Both the position numbers and the translations under genes were made by a program. A stretch of 64,000 nt of DNA from Tenacibaculum sp. Bg11-29 (GTDB lineage Bacteria > Bacteroidota > Bacteroidia > Flavobacteriales > Flavobacteriaceae). The stretch is taken from NCBI RefSeq assembly GCF_002836595.1, contig NZ_PJBB01000003.1:2107001-2171000 (forward strand), in the 5' to 3' direction. The notes below the pieces were generated by a model. That model saw only the letters and a program-made list of their open reading frames with translations. It did no database searches and was not told where the DNA came from. Numbering within the stretch: the first letter of the stretch is position 1; the number at the start of each line of letters is the position of its first letter. This document shows, piece after piece, positions 1 through 7,226 of this stretch.

Positions 1-329
1 TAACGGATAATAAATGTCGATTGAATCAAGAAGAAATTTTTGGACCAGTTGTTACTATTATGCCTTTTAAAACAGATGAAGAAGCGTTAGCATTAGCAAA
101 CGATGTAAAGTATGGATTATCTGCAACACTTTGGACAAATAATCTAAACAGAACGATGCAAATATCAAAACAAGTTCACGCAGGAATTGTTTGGGTAAAT
201 ACATGGTTGTTACGAGATTTAAGAACTCCGTTTGGAGGACAAAAAGAAAGTGGTGTAGGACGCGAAGGAGGTTTTGAAGCATTGCGCTTTTTTACCGAAC
301 CTAAAAACATTTGTATACATTATGAATAA
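1..329 (+). CDS. 2-aminomuconate-semialdehyde dehydrogenase, C-terminal part
   Basis: C-terminal ~108 residues of an aldehyde dehydrogenase; the reading frame is open from base 3, so the 5' end lies outside the window. Conserved ALDH C-terminal features are visible: QEEIFGPVV, the YGLSATLWT segment, the GIVWVNTW strand and the PFGGQKESGVGREGG stretch. The catalytic Cys and Glu are upstream of the window. The WVNTWLLRDLRTPFGG version is typical of 2-aminomuconic or 2-hydroxymuconic semialdehyde dehydrogenases, and the 3-HAO and ACMSD genes downstream support oxidation of 2-aminomuconate 6-semialdehyde in tryptophan breakdown. The stop overlaps the next start, which suggests one operon. Family is sure; substrate is inferred from context. 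Confidence 0.88.
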   Translation, partial: TDNKCRLNQEEIFGPVVTIMPFKTDEEALALANDVKYGLSATLWTNNLNRTMQISKQVHAGIVWVNTWLLRDLRTPFGGQKESGVGREGGFEALRFFTEPKNICIHYE

Positions 330-537
330 AGAAATACGACAAAAATTTATTGAAGTTTGTAACGAGAAAATTGCAAAAAAGGGAGATAATGTAGGTTTGT
401 CTTTCTACGCATTTTTCAAGAATAAAAATGACAATCCAAAGCTTTTAATGGAAGTTGCAAAATGGTGGATTGAAACACATCAGTTAGATCATTTTGAAAA
501 AGCAGTAAAGATTAAAGCAATGATTGAAAATAGTTAA
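322..537 (+). CDS. small DUF6500-like protein
   Basis: 71-residue cytoplasmic protein starting MNKEIRQKF; its ATG overlaps the end of the dehydrogenase gene by 8 bp, so translational coupling is likely. No signal peptide or membrane segment; two likely helical halves with conserved-looking aromatics (SFYAFF, AKWWIETH). From memory it resembles DUF6500, found in aminomuconate-pathway clusters of marine bacteria; no function is known to me. An upstream in-frame start at 274 would lie inside the dehydrogenase gene and is unlikely. Confidence 0.7.
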   Translation: MNKEIRQKFIEVCNEKIAKKGDNVGLSFYAFFKNKNDNPKLLMEVAKWWIETHQLDHFEKAVKIKAMIENS

Positions 538-549
538 TGGTATAAAGTT

Positions 550-1107
550 ATGACAAATAATATAGGATTGATATTAATTGATATTCAAAAAGGATTTGAC
601 GAAGAAGAGCATTGGGGAGGGAATAGAAATAATAAAAAAGCAGAACAAAACTGTAAGAAAATACTAGATATTTGGAGAGCTCTTAAACAACCAGTTTTTC
701 ATATTGTTCATAGTTCTCAAGATCCTACTTCTAAATTACATGAATCAAATAAAGGGTATGAAATAAAAGATTTAGTAAAGCCGATAGACGGAGAACCTGT
801 TATAAAAAAGAATGTTAATAGTGCATTTATTGGCACTGATTTAAAAGAAAGGTTAGATAATCAAGAAATTAAAAAGCTAGTTATTGTAGGTTTAACAACG
901 AATCATTGTGTATCTACTTCTACTAGAATGGCAGGTAATTATGGATATGATGTGTATTTAATTTCAGATGCAACAGCAACTTTCGATAGAGTAGGAGTTA
1001 ATGGTGAAGTTTTTCCTGCCGAAATAATACATCAAACTACACTAGCAAATTTGCATAAAGAATTTGCTACAGTTATTAATACAGAAGAAGTAATATCAAT
1101 GTTCTAA
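550..1107 (+). CDS. isochorismatase-like cysteine hydrolase
   Basis: 185 residues, the usual length for this family. The triad can be read: Asp11 in LILIDIQKGF, Lys86/Lys87 in VIKKN and the nucleophile Cys120 in LTTNHCVSTSTR, followed by the usual SDATATF strand. Members hydrolyse amides or related bonds (nicotinamidase, N-carbamoylsarcosine amidase, isochorismatase). It lies 12 bp after the DUF6500-like gene and 10 bp before the SDR gene in the kynurenine-type operon, so a role in tryptophan or aminomuconate catabolism is plausible. Substrate unknown. Confidence 0.85.
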   Translation: MTNNIGLILIDIQKGFDEEEHWGGNRNNKKAEQNCKKILDIWRALKQPVFHIVHSSQDPTSKLHESNKGYEIKDLVKPIDGEPVIKKNVNSAFIGTDLKERLDNQEIKKLVIVGLTTNHCVSTSTRMAGNYGYDVYLISDATATFDRVGVNGEVFPAEIIHQTTLANLHKEFATVINTEEVISMF

Positions 1108-1117
1108 ATTGAAATAA

Positions 1118-1894
1118 ATGAATTTAAATATACAAAATAAAAACGCCTTAGTTTGCGGTAGTACACAAGGAATAGGAAAAGCATCAGCATTTGGTTTAGC
1201 ATCCGAAGGTGTAAATGTAACGTTGATTGCTCGTAATGAAGAAAAGCTTAAAAAAGTTTTAGCAGCATTACCAAATAACAATCAAAATCATAGTTATATA
1301 GTTGCTGATTTTTCGAATCCGAAGGAATTAAAAGAAAGAATTGAAGCATCAAAATTAAACTTTCATATTTTGGTGAATAATACGGGAGGTCCTGCGGGAG
1401 GCCCTATTTTTAATGCTGAGTTAGCTGAGTTTGATAGCGCTTTTACACAGCATTTAAAATGTAACCATGTTTTGGTACAAGCAGTTGTTCCGTTTATGAA
1501 AGAAGCAGGTTTTGGTAGAGTTATTAATGTAATATCTACTTCTGTAAAACAACCTTTAGATGGTCTTGGGGTTTCTAATACGATTCGTGGAGCTGTTGCA
1601 AGTTGGTCTAAAACATTAGCAAATGAACTAGGTCAGTTTAATATTACGGTAAATAATGTGTTGCCAGGAGCTACAGGAACAGAAAGGTTAAAAGAAATTA
1701 TAAACAATAAAGCAGCAAAAACAGGACTGTCTGTTGATGAGGTTTCAACAAATATGATGAACGCGTCACCAGCAAAACGTTTTGCAAAGCCAGAAGAGAT
1801 TGCCAATGCAGTGGTTTTTTTAGCAAGTGAAAGTGCAAGCTTTATTAATGGTGTTAATGTTCCTGTTGACGGTGGAAGAACAAAATCTTTGTAG
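1118..1894 (+). CDS. SDR family oxidoreductase, atypical active site
   Basis: 258 residues with a Rossmann fold: nucleotide-binding CGSTQGIGKA near residue 15, NNTGG near residue 88, and the C-terminal FLASESASFINGVNVPVDGG typical of FabG-like SDRs. The usual catalytic YxxxK is not visible: where it should follow the ISTS strand (around residues 140-160) the sequence reads GLGVSNTIRGAVASW. This resembles the BKR-like SDR subgroup with altered catalytic residues. It sits between the isochorismatase-like and 3-HAO genes. Reaction unknown. Confidence 0.85.
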   Translation: MNLNIQNKNALVCGSTQGIGKASAFGLASEGVNVTLIARNEEKLKKVLAALPNNNQNHSYIVADFSNPKELKERIEASKLNFHILVNNTGGPAGGPIFNAELAEFDSAFTQHLKCNHVLVQAVVPFMKEAGFGRVINVISTSVKQPLDGLGVSNTIRGAVASWSKTLANELGQFNITVNNVLPGATGTERLKEIINNKAAKTGLSVDEVSTNMMNASPAKRFAKPEEIANAVVFLASESASFINGVNVPVDGGRTKSL

Positions 1895-1921
1895 ATATAT
1901 AGAATCAAAAATCAAACAATC

Positions 1922-2452
1922 ATGAGCAAGTTAGTACAGCCTTTAAATTTTAAGAAGTGGATTGATGAAAACCGTCATTTATTAAAACCACCAGTGGGTA
2001 ATAAACAGGTGTGGGATAATGGCGAATATATTGTAATGGTTGTTGGTGGGCCAAATAACAGAAAGGATTATCATTATAATGAAACGCCCGAGTTTTTTTA
2101 TCAAGTAGAGGGAGATATGATTTTAAAAATCATTGATGCTAAAGGAGAAATGATTGATGTAGAAATTAATGAAGGAGATATTTATTTATTACCAGGAAAA
2201 GTACCGCATTCTCCACAGCGAAAAGAAAATACGGTTGGATTGGTGATTGAATATCCACGTGATGAAGGAATGTTAGATGCATTAGAATGGTATTGTGAAA
2301 AATGCAATACTCAACTTTATAGAGAAGAATTTGCATTAGACAATATTGTAACCGATATGCCTATTATTTTTGATACCTATTATTCTGATACTAAAAAATG
2401 TACTTGCTCTAATTGCGGAACTGTAATGCAAGCGCCTAAGAAAATTAAATAA
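1922..2452 (+). CDS. nbaC: 3-hydroxyanthranilate 3,4-dioxygenase
   Basis: 176-residue cupin that opens the ring of 3-hydroxyanthranilate to 2-amino-3-carboxymuconate semialdehyde (ACMS). Iron ligands fit the bacterial enzyme: His51 and Glu57 in HYNETPEFFYQ and His96 in GKVPHSPQR. The C-terminal rubredoxin-like metal site of bacterial 3-HAOs is present as CEKC and CTCSNCG. Length matches the bacterial family. Its product is the substrate of the amidohydrolase downstream. The symbol follows the Pseudomonas nba scheme; haaO is a synonym. Confidence 0.93.
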   Translation: MSKLVQPLNFKKWIDENRHLLKPPVGNKQVWDNGEYIVMVVGGPNNRKDYHYNETPEFFYQVEGDMILKIIDAKGEMIDVEINEGDIYLLPGKVPHSPQRKENTVGLVIEYPRDEGMLDALEWYCEKCNTQLYREEFALDNIVTDMPIIFDTYYSDTKKCTCSNCGTVMQAPKKIK

Positions 2453-2499
2453 GCATTGTCTTTACTATATAGCTGTTAATCTAGCATTAGCAGTTTAAA

Positions 2500-2582
2500 A
2501 AATTAACGTCATTACGAGGAAGAATGACGAAGTAATCTCTAATAAATTAAAAAATTGCCATGGTTAAAGCCTTGCAATGATA
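2500..2582. repeat. dispersed palindromic repeat fragment
   Basis: Between the 3-HAO and ACMSD genes lies an element of the type CGTCATTACGAGGAAGAATG, then GACGAAGTAATCTC, then ATTGCCATGGTTAAAGCC and TTGCAATGAT. The 5' CGTCATTACGAGG and 3' TTGCAATGA parts are partly complementary. Such CGTCATTGCGAGG elements are scattered between genes in many Bacteroidota and other genomes. Its presence argues against the longer in-frame start at 2555 for the next gene. Confidence 0.6.
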
Positions 2583-2590
2583 AGATTAAA

Positions 2591-3676
2591 ATGGAAAAAC
2601 GCAAATTACGTATAAACGGACATTCACATTTATTACCATATCCAGAACAGATTCCTAGTTTTATGAAGGAAAAAGAAATTTTTTGGGTAGATGATGAACG
2701 TAAGCACATGTTGCAAAAGGGGTGGAAGCGACCTGTTACTGATTCTAGTTTTTTTTTAGATGAGAAATTACTTTGGATGGAAAAAAATAAGTTAGACCAT
2801 GCGGTAGTTTTAAATCTTTCTCAATTGTATGGAAATGGGTTGCGCTTAGAAGAAATGAAAAAGGCGTTGCGTTTCCAAAATGATTTTAACGCAAAAGTAC
2901 AACATGATCATCCTGGTAAATTTACTTGTGGTTTTGTGGTACATCCTGGTTTTATTCAAGGGGCTTTATGGGAAATGGAACGTTGTGTAGAAGAGCTAGG
3001 TTTAAAAGTGTTATGCTTGCCTACTCACTTTATGGATTCGATAGGGCAATGGCGTTGTGTTTTTGATAAAGAAAATGATGCTCTTTTTGAATTAGCAGAT
3101 AAATATAAACTAGCTATTGAAATACACCCGTATGACGGAGATAAGATGATTAAGTTAGAAAATACCAACTGGCGTTTTCATTTAATATGGATGTTAGCAC
3201 AATGTGGTGACGCGTATCATTTTTATACCTTAAACGGAATGCAAGAACGTTTTCCGAATATTAGAACCTGTTTTGCGCATGGAGGGCAATTAGCACAAAT
3301 GAATTTAGGACGTCGTATTCAAGGATTTGACGGAAGACCAGATTTGTTTGAAGGAAAAACGCATCCAAGGAAAGCAGTAGGGCATCCAAATATCTTTTTT
3401 GACACCTTGGTTCATGATACAGATTCGTTAAAGTTAATGATAGATCGTCAAGGCTCAAATCAAGTGATTATGGGCTTAGATGATCCATATCCGTTAGGTG
3501 AAATGGAAAGTGATGCACAATCATCATATCCAGGTAAATTATTAGACTTAGCAATCGATAGAGATATTATAAATAAAAAGCAATATCATGAGATATGGGA
3601 AGATAACACTTTACGCTGGCTGTTTGGTGATGATGAAAAAGCAAAACAAGACTTAATATCAAAAATTTTAGGATAA
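2591..3676 (+). CDS. nbaD: 2-amino-3-carboxymuconate-6-semialdehyde decarboxylase (amidohydrolase family)
   Basis: 361 residues from the ATG at 2591 (MEKRKLRINGH). Decarboxylates ACMS to 2-aminomuconate semialdehyde, diverting carbon from NAD synthesis. Amidohydrolase-2 fold: the HxH zinc motif is in NGHSHLLP near the N-terminus, further metal ligands lie in the IEIHPY and CFAHGG segments, and the Asp of MGLDDPYPLG near residue 298 is the last ligand. Somewhat longer than Pseudomonas ACMSD (about 330). The neighbouring 3-HAO and semialdehyde dehydrogenase give enzymes before and after it. Confidence 0.88.
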   Translation: MEKRKLRINGHSHLLPYPEQIPSFMKEKEIFWVDDERKHMLQKGWKRPVTDSSFFLDEKLLWMEKNKLDHAVVLNLSQLYGNGLRLEEMKKALRFQNDFNAKVQHDHPGKFTCGFVVHPGFIQGALWEMERCVEELGLKVLCLPTHFMDSIGQWRCVFDKENDALFELADKYKLAIEIHPYDGDKMIKLENTNWRFHLIWMLAQCGDAYHFYTLNGMQERFPNIRTCFAHGGQLAQMNLGRRIQGFDGRPDLFEGKTHPRKAVGHPNIFFDTLVHDTDSLKLMIDRQGSNQVIMGLDDPYPLGEMESDAQSSYPGKLLDLAIDRDIINKKQYHEIWEDNTLRWLFGDDEKAKQDLISKILG

Positions 3677-3727
3677 AAATATTTGTAAAACACATTTTTT
3701 ATCAACATTATTAGCATTTAAAAAGCA

Positions 3728-4357
3728 ATGAATAAAAGCATGTATTTAAATACAGGTATAGCGTCTTTATTGGCGTTTATCTTGTTATTGATAATGAATT
3801 ATACATGGCCTTTAACAGAGTATTCGTTGAATGATGTGCTATTGAATAATGTGAGTATTTCTGTTTTAGAGAAAGAAAGTTTAATTAAATTAATAGGGAT
3901 TAACTATGCTTTAGATACGGTATTTATTTTTTCATGGATAGGATCTTGGATTGGAATATTTTTGCATTTTAAATCATTAAATATAAATCTAATAAGTGTT
4001 TGCTTTGGATTGAGTCTTTTGGGAGCTTTATTAGATATTACTGAAAACTCAATAAGTTTTTCATTATTAACAGGAAATAATAAAAATGTTGAGGGCATTT
4101 TATTTATACATTCAATTATAAGAGATATAAGTTTTTGGCTTCCAATGGTAGCGTCTTTTATGTTAGCTTTTATAATGCCCAAAACGAAAGGTATTGGTTT
4201 TATACTTTTAAAATTAACAGGAATTATAGGTATTCTATTTGCTATTCTTGGTATGTATATTCAGTTTTTTTCTGTATTTCCTTATTACTGGTTTATGTTA
4301 TGGTTTTTTGCAGCTACCATTTTTTTGTTTGAGAATTTCTCAAAACGAGTATTATAA
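3728..4357 (+). CDS. integral membrane protein, unknown function
   Basis: 209 residues with about six hydrophobic segments (near residues 8-28, 60-80, 84-105, 130-150, 155-175 and 180-200). No catalytic motif recognised. The layout resembles DUF4386-like small membrane proteins, but I cannot confirm this. It follows the kynurenine cluster by 51 bp on the same strand, without clear functional linkage. Confidence 0.7.
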   Translation: MNKSMYLNTGIASLLAFILLLIMNYTWPLTEYSLNDVLLNNVSISVLEKESLIKLIGINYALDTVFIFSWIGSWIGIFLHFKSLNINLISVCFGLSLLGALLDITENSISFSLLTGNNKNVEGILFIHSIIRDISFWLPMVASFMLAFIMPKTKGIGFILLKLTGIIGILFAILGMYIQFFSVFPYYWFMLWFFAATIFLFENFSKRVL

Positions 4358-4441
4358 ATTTAAGGTACTATTTTAATTTTTTAAAAATAATATAGTATGT
4401 TCGTTAGCTATAATGAAAAAACATATAAATTTTGATGTAAA

Positions 4442-5542
4442 ATGAACGAAATAACCCAATTTCATAATTTATTACACATCTGTATTTCTTTTATTGGAGC
4501 TATATTATTACTAGCTATCTATTATAATATTAGAAAGCGATTTAAACAAGTATTAGAAGAAGGTAGCAATAGTAAGCGAGTAGATAAAGGTTTACTATAT
4601 TTTAGTTTCGGAATGTTAGTATGGGTTGTTTCTGGTGTTTGGGCATATATTGCGGGTTATTTTAACTTTACAGAAATAAGTGTTTATCAAATAGGGGTAA
4701 ATACATTATCTACAATAAATAACTTGTTTTGGTTATTAGCTTTGTATTATGTTTATGACGCTCCAAAATTTATTTATCAGAATGAAAAAAACGTAAAGGT
4801 TATTGGCGTTATTATACTTATAGTAGCATCATTAACGGTGTTTTTATCTTTGTTTGTTGAAAATGAAGTCTATTTTGGCGTAAAAATAGCTGCAGTTCCT
4901 GATGTGCTATTAACAACTTTTTTATGTTATTTAATGGCGGTTTCATTCTTTAGAACTTTTATGCACAGAGATTTAAAACTGGTTGCTATTATATCTGTAA
5001 TTGCAATATTTTTATTATTCTTATCACAATTGTATGATGTGTTTATTGGTTTAGATAACGACTTTGTAAACCATATGATTCGGATTGTAGCAAAAACCTC
5101 TTTGGTGTCGGTATTTTTAGTTTTAGCAACAAGTTGGGTAATTCAATTAGCAAACACACCGAAACCTAATGAAATTAGAATTAAGTTTTTAGATTGGTCT
5201 TTAATACAGTTAAGTGTACCTTCTAAAGGTATTTATGATCAGAAAGTTGATTTTGGGTCGAAAACAACGCAGTACAAAAACTTATTAAACTTTGCATGTA
5301 AAAGAAAATTCTCTGAAGCGGCAGCGCAATCTATTGTTGTTAATTCTGGAGGAGAAATAAAAAGTCAGACCTATTTAACTAGAATAGTTGATAACATAAA
5401 CTCAATACTTCAGTTAAAAGAAAACGATCGATTAGAACGAAAAGATTTAATTACATTTATTGGAGAAAGTAAGTATCGTCTACGAGTTTTGCCAGAACAT
5501 ATATTTATTGATAAAGCTTTGTTAGATGAATTTAGTGGATAG
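4442..5542 (+). CDS. 7TM-type membrane protein with cytoplasmic C-terminal domain
   Basis: 366 residues: about seven transmembrane segments in residues 8-240, then a soluble domain of about 120 residues (from IRIKFLDWSLIQLSVPSKG) ending DKALLDEFSG. This looks like a membrane sensor, but no known signalling motif is recognised. Oddity: the 3' end of a homologous gene (LDKVFLDEFNKQL) is found 23 kb away at 28951-28994, on the far side of the cassette array and next to tolC. Both copies converge on a tolC 3' end. Confidence 0.7.
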   Translation: MNEITQFHNLLHICISFIGAILLLAIYYNIRKRFKQVLEEGSNSKRVDKGLLYFSFGMLVWVVSGVWAYIAGYFNFTEISVYQIGVNTLSTINNLFWLLALYYVYDAPKFIYQNEKNVKVIGVIILIVASLTVFLSLFVENEVYFGVKIAAVPDVLLTTFLCYLMAVSFFRTFMHRDLKLVAIISVIAIFLLFLSQLYDVFIGLDNDFVNHMIRIVAKTSLVSVFLVLATSWVIQLANTPKPNEIRIKFLDWSLIQLSVPSKGIYDQKVDFGSKTTQYKNLLNFACKRKFSEAAAQSIVVNSGGEIKSQTYLTRIVDNINSILQLKENDRLERKDLITFIGESKYRLRVLPEHIFIDKALLDEFSG

Positions 5543-5545
5543 CTA

Positions 5546-5637
5546 TAAATTGTTTAACTTTCCTAGTAATTGAATAAGTTTACTTTTTGCATATTCATAT
5601 TTATTTTTTATTGCTTTCAATTAATTTAATTTAATTT
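5546..5637 (-). pseudogene. 3'-terminal fragment of a tolC-like gene
   Basis: Read on the - strand, this encodes YEYAKSKLIQLLGKLNNL then stop, nearly the same C-terminus as the full TolC-family gene at 28989 (YEYAKTKSKLVQLLGKLNNL). Upstream of this tail the reading frame is lost, with about 10 bases missing and a stop compared with the intact gene, and homology fades near 5637. It converges on the 7TM gene just as the intact tolC converges on the 7TM fragment at 28951. Together these form the left member of a duplicated junction around the island. Confidence 0.75.
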
Positions 5638-5646
5638 AATTCCATT

Positions 5647-5772
5647 CCGGAAATTCTCCTGACTTAGCGAAAAGCGTTTTGTTCGGTGAACAATGAGGAG
5701 TAAAAATAAACAGTAAAAGATCTTAAGAAAAGTAGTGTAAAATAATAATAACTCAAAGTAGGAGACTTTGCG
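5647..5772. repeat. structured ~126-bp boundary repeat, left copy
   Basis: Second copy at 28817-28950 in the same orientation. Shared blocks include GACTTAGCG, AAAGCGTT, CAATGAGGAGT, AAGAAAAGTAGT and ATAACTCAAAG. Ends are complementary (AAATTCTCC at the left, GGAGACTTT at the right) and inner hairpins are present: TTGTTC-ggt-GAACAA and CAAAGT-agg-AGACTTTG. The TTGTTC stem is replaced by GTTG-agg-CAAC in the right copy, so pairing is kept while bases change. Could be a MITE-like element, a structured RNA or a recombination site. Confidence 0.6.
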
Positions 5773-5797
5773 TAGCGGGTGTGTATATAATAAATAT

Positions 5798-5946
5798 TTT
5801 GTACAGTTTCTTTTGCTTTATTAAAAACTGTACAGTGAACTGTGTAATTTTTTTGTACAGCTTTTTTACCTAAATATAAAACTGTACAAGAAACATCACT
5901 GCGCTCTTGTACATAAAAAATTACCTTAAAAAAAACTGTACAAATT
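5798..5946. repeat. 54-bp tandem repeat of facing GTACA motifs (2.8 units)
   Basis: Six GTACA motifs start at 5801, 5830, 5855, 5884, 5909 and 5938, spaced 29/25/29/25/29, so the unit is 54 bp. In each unit TTTTGTACAG faces AAAACTGTACA(G/A), forming a hairpin. The - strand is open across it (5664-5960) and would encode 18-residue repeats beginning CTV, but with poor protein-like composition; I treat it as non-coding. Role unknown; it lies between the island edge and the first cassette. Confidence 0.7.
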
Positions 5947-5986
5947 TTCTTATTTACCAATTGTCTCTCTTAAAACCTCTTTTTTC

Positions 5987-6033
5987 ATATGTGTAGAATT
6001 AAACGTCTATTAAACGTTTAATTCTACACATAT
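5987..6033. other. perfect 20-bp inverted repeat with 7-base loop
   Basis: Left arm ATATGTGTAGAATTAAACGT (5987-6006) and right arm ACGTTTAATTCTACACATAT (6014-6033) are exact reverse complements around CTATTAA. Few chance palindromes are this long. It is followed by TTTTATGTG, so it could be a bidirectional terminator; it could also be a protein-binding or cruciform site at the head of the array. Confidence 0.75.
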
Positions 6034-6147
6034 TTTATGTGCTTCTAAAATTTATATTTGCTTTTCCCTTTTAGAATAGGGGATTACAAATACTATTTTA
6101 CATGTTTAAAATTTAGTGTTTATTATCATAAACTCTATCAATTGTAT

Positions 6148-6155
6148 TAAATTTG
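6148..6155 (+). promoter_or_regulatory. candidate Bacteroidota promoter ahead of the cassette array
   Basis: TAAATTTG matches the TAnnTTTG -7 element of Bacteroidota housekeeping promoters; a start site would fall near 6162-6168, reading into the first cassette. No convincing TTTG is seen at -33 (nearest is GTTTATTA near 6118), so this is tentative. It would act like an integron Pc promoter. Confidence 0.35.
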
Positions 6156-6173
6156 TTTTAAAACATAATGGAA

Positions 6174-6208
6174 ATATATGTACCAGTACATATATCCCGT
6201 TGTTGGCA
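6174..6208 (+). repeat. left edge of cassette array: 10-bp palindrome plus first GTT core
   Basis: ATATATGTAC (6174-6183) and GTACATATAT (6186-6195) form a perfect inverted repeat with a 2-base spacer, followed by CCCGTT and the core GTTGGCA at 6202. The core begins cassette 1: GTTGGCAACA here is the reverse complement of TGTTGCCAAC at the cassette's end (7078-7087). It may be an attI-like site or the 3' half of a lost attC. Confidence 0.5.
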
Positions 6209-6678
6209 ACAATATAAAAACCGAACTAAAATTGAGATTTGCAATAGTACAATATACGAATCTGACACAGGAAAAAACCAATTGGATTAATGACTTATCG
6301 ATTGAATTCAAATCGTTTTTCGAAGACAAGAATTATGGAGAAGACCTGAAGGAACTATATTTTGGACTGACAATGGTTAAGCCTGAATTTGAACAGTTTT
6401 TTAAAAAGAAAAGACCAGCTTATAAAGCTGGAGAAAGGACTTCTTATGTGGATGGAATTGAAATAAAATCTAATAATTGTGCTGAAATCAGCTGTAAGCT
6501 TGAATTCAACGATGTAACTAAACTTGAGTACGCTGAATTAATTGAAAAAGTTTGCGGAAAATTAATAGCGGAATCTGAATCTCTTATTCGATTGTCGAAA
6601 TTAAAAAAATTTGATTTTAAGTTGTTTAAATCTGACTTTGAAAATTATATGCTTGAAAAACAATATTTGAAAAAATAA
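6178..6678 (+). CDS. cassette 1 hypothetical protein A
   Basis: 166 residues if begun at the ATG at 6178. That ATG lies inside the palindrome before the cassette boundary at 6202, so the cassette's own start may be a downstream TTG at 6232 (LRFAIVQYTNL). Soluble, charged, mostly helical; contains ELYFGLTMVKPEFEQFF and a YKAGERTSYVDGIEIK segment. I recognise no family. It is followed 34 bp later by a lipoprotein in the same cassette. Confidence 0.55.
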   Translation: MYQYIYPVVGNNIKTELKLRFAIVQYTNLTQEKTNWINDLSIEFKSFFEDKNYGEDLKELYFGLTMVKPEFEQFFKKKRPAYKAGERTSYVDGIEIKSNNCAEISCKLEFNDVTKLEYAELIEKVCGKLIAESESLIRLSKLKKFDFKLFKSDFENYMLEKQYLKK

Positions 6679-6712
6679 ACACCGTTGAAACTGATATAAA
6701 ATCAAAAATTTG

Positions 6713-7063
6713 ATGAATAAATTGAGAATAATTTTAATTGGGATATTATACGGAATAACAATGCTTACTTTCTCTTGTTCATCTTCAAAGCAGTCATTAA
6801 AAAAAACTTCTTGTAATGAAAACTTGAATTTTAAAAAAGCTTTTTTTGAGAACGTTGAAAACGTAGAAAATTTGATTGACAAAAACCAGAACGAATCATT
6901 TAGGAATTCTTTAAATTTCATTGGTAAGTACACTAAAGTTTCTTTTGAATCAATGACTAATTATGCAGGAACATATCCAATCGGAATATTTGAAAAGGAT
7001 AAAAAAGAGTGGTTGGAATGGTATGAAAAAAATAAATGTATGAATATTGAATTTAAAGAGTAG
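6713..7063 (+). CDS. cassette 1 small lipoprotein
   Basis: 116 residues from the ATG at 6713 (a TTG codon just before is also open). Signal peptide MNKLRIILIGILYGITMLTF then SCSSS, a lipobox with Cys near residue 22. Mature part is charged, ending WLEWYEKNKCMNIEFKE. No family recognised. The stop is 18 bp before the attC core. Confidence 0.6.
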   Translation: MNKLRIILIGILYGITMLTFSCSSSKQSLKKTSCNENLNFKKAFFENVENVENLIDKNQNESFRNSLNFIGKYTKVSFESMTNYAGTYPIGIFEKDKKEWLEWYEKNKCMNIEFKE

Positions 7064-7081
7064 ATATTAAAAAATACTGTT

Positions 7082-7214
7082 GCCAACACCGTGTATAATT
7101 AATTGCTTTGGCAAGTGCTTATTTGGAAAATTCCTTCGGAATTTTCTCGGGTTCGTATTTGTTTACTAAATTAGTTGCTTAACCACGCAACTAACCATAC
7201 ACAAACCGTTGGCT
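7082..7214 (+). repeat. attC-1 (type A, ~132 bp)
   Basis: Left core TGCCAAC, spacer, arm GTGTAT (7090-7096 region), ... arm ATACAC (7197-7202), spacer, right core GTTGGCT at 7208. An internal hairpin GAAAATTCC-ttc-GGAATTTTC lies at 7135-7147. Closely similar elements: attC-2, -5, -9 and -12. Confidence 0.8.
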
Positions 7215-7226
7215 ATAATTTACAGA

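Noticed and set aside
5664..5960. 98-codon - strand ORF with 18-residue repeats
   Set aside because: It covers the boundary repeat and the 54-bp tandem repeat; composition (many Tyr, Cys, Phe) and lack of a start context suggest a by-product of the DNA repeat.
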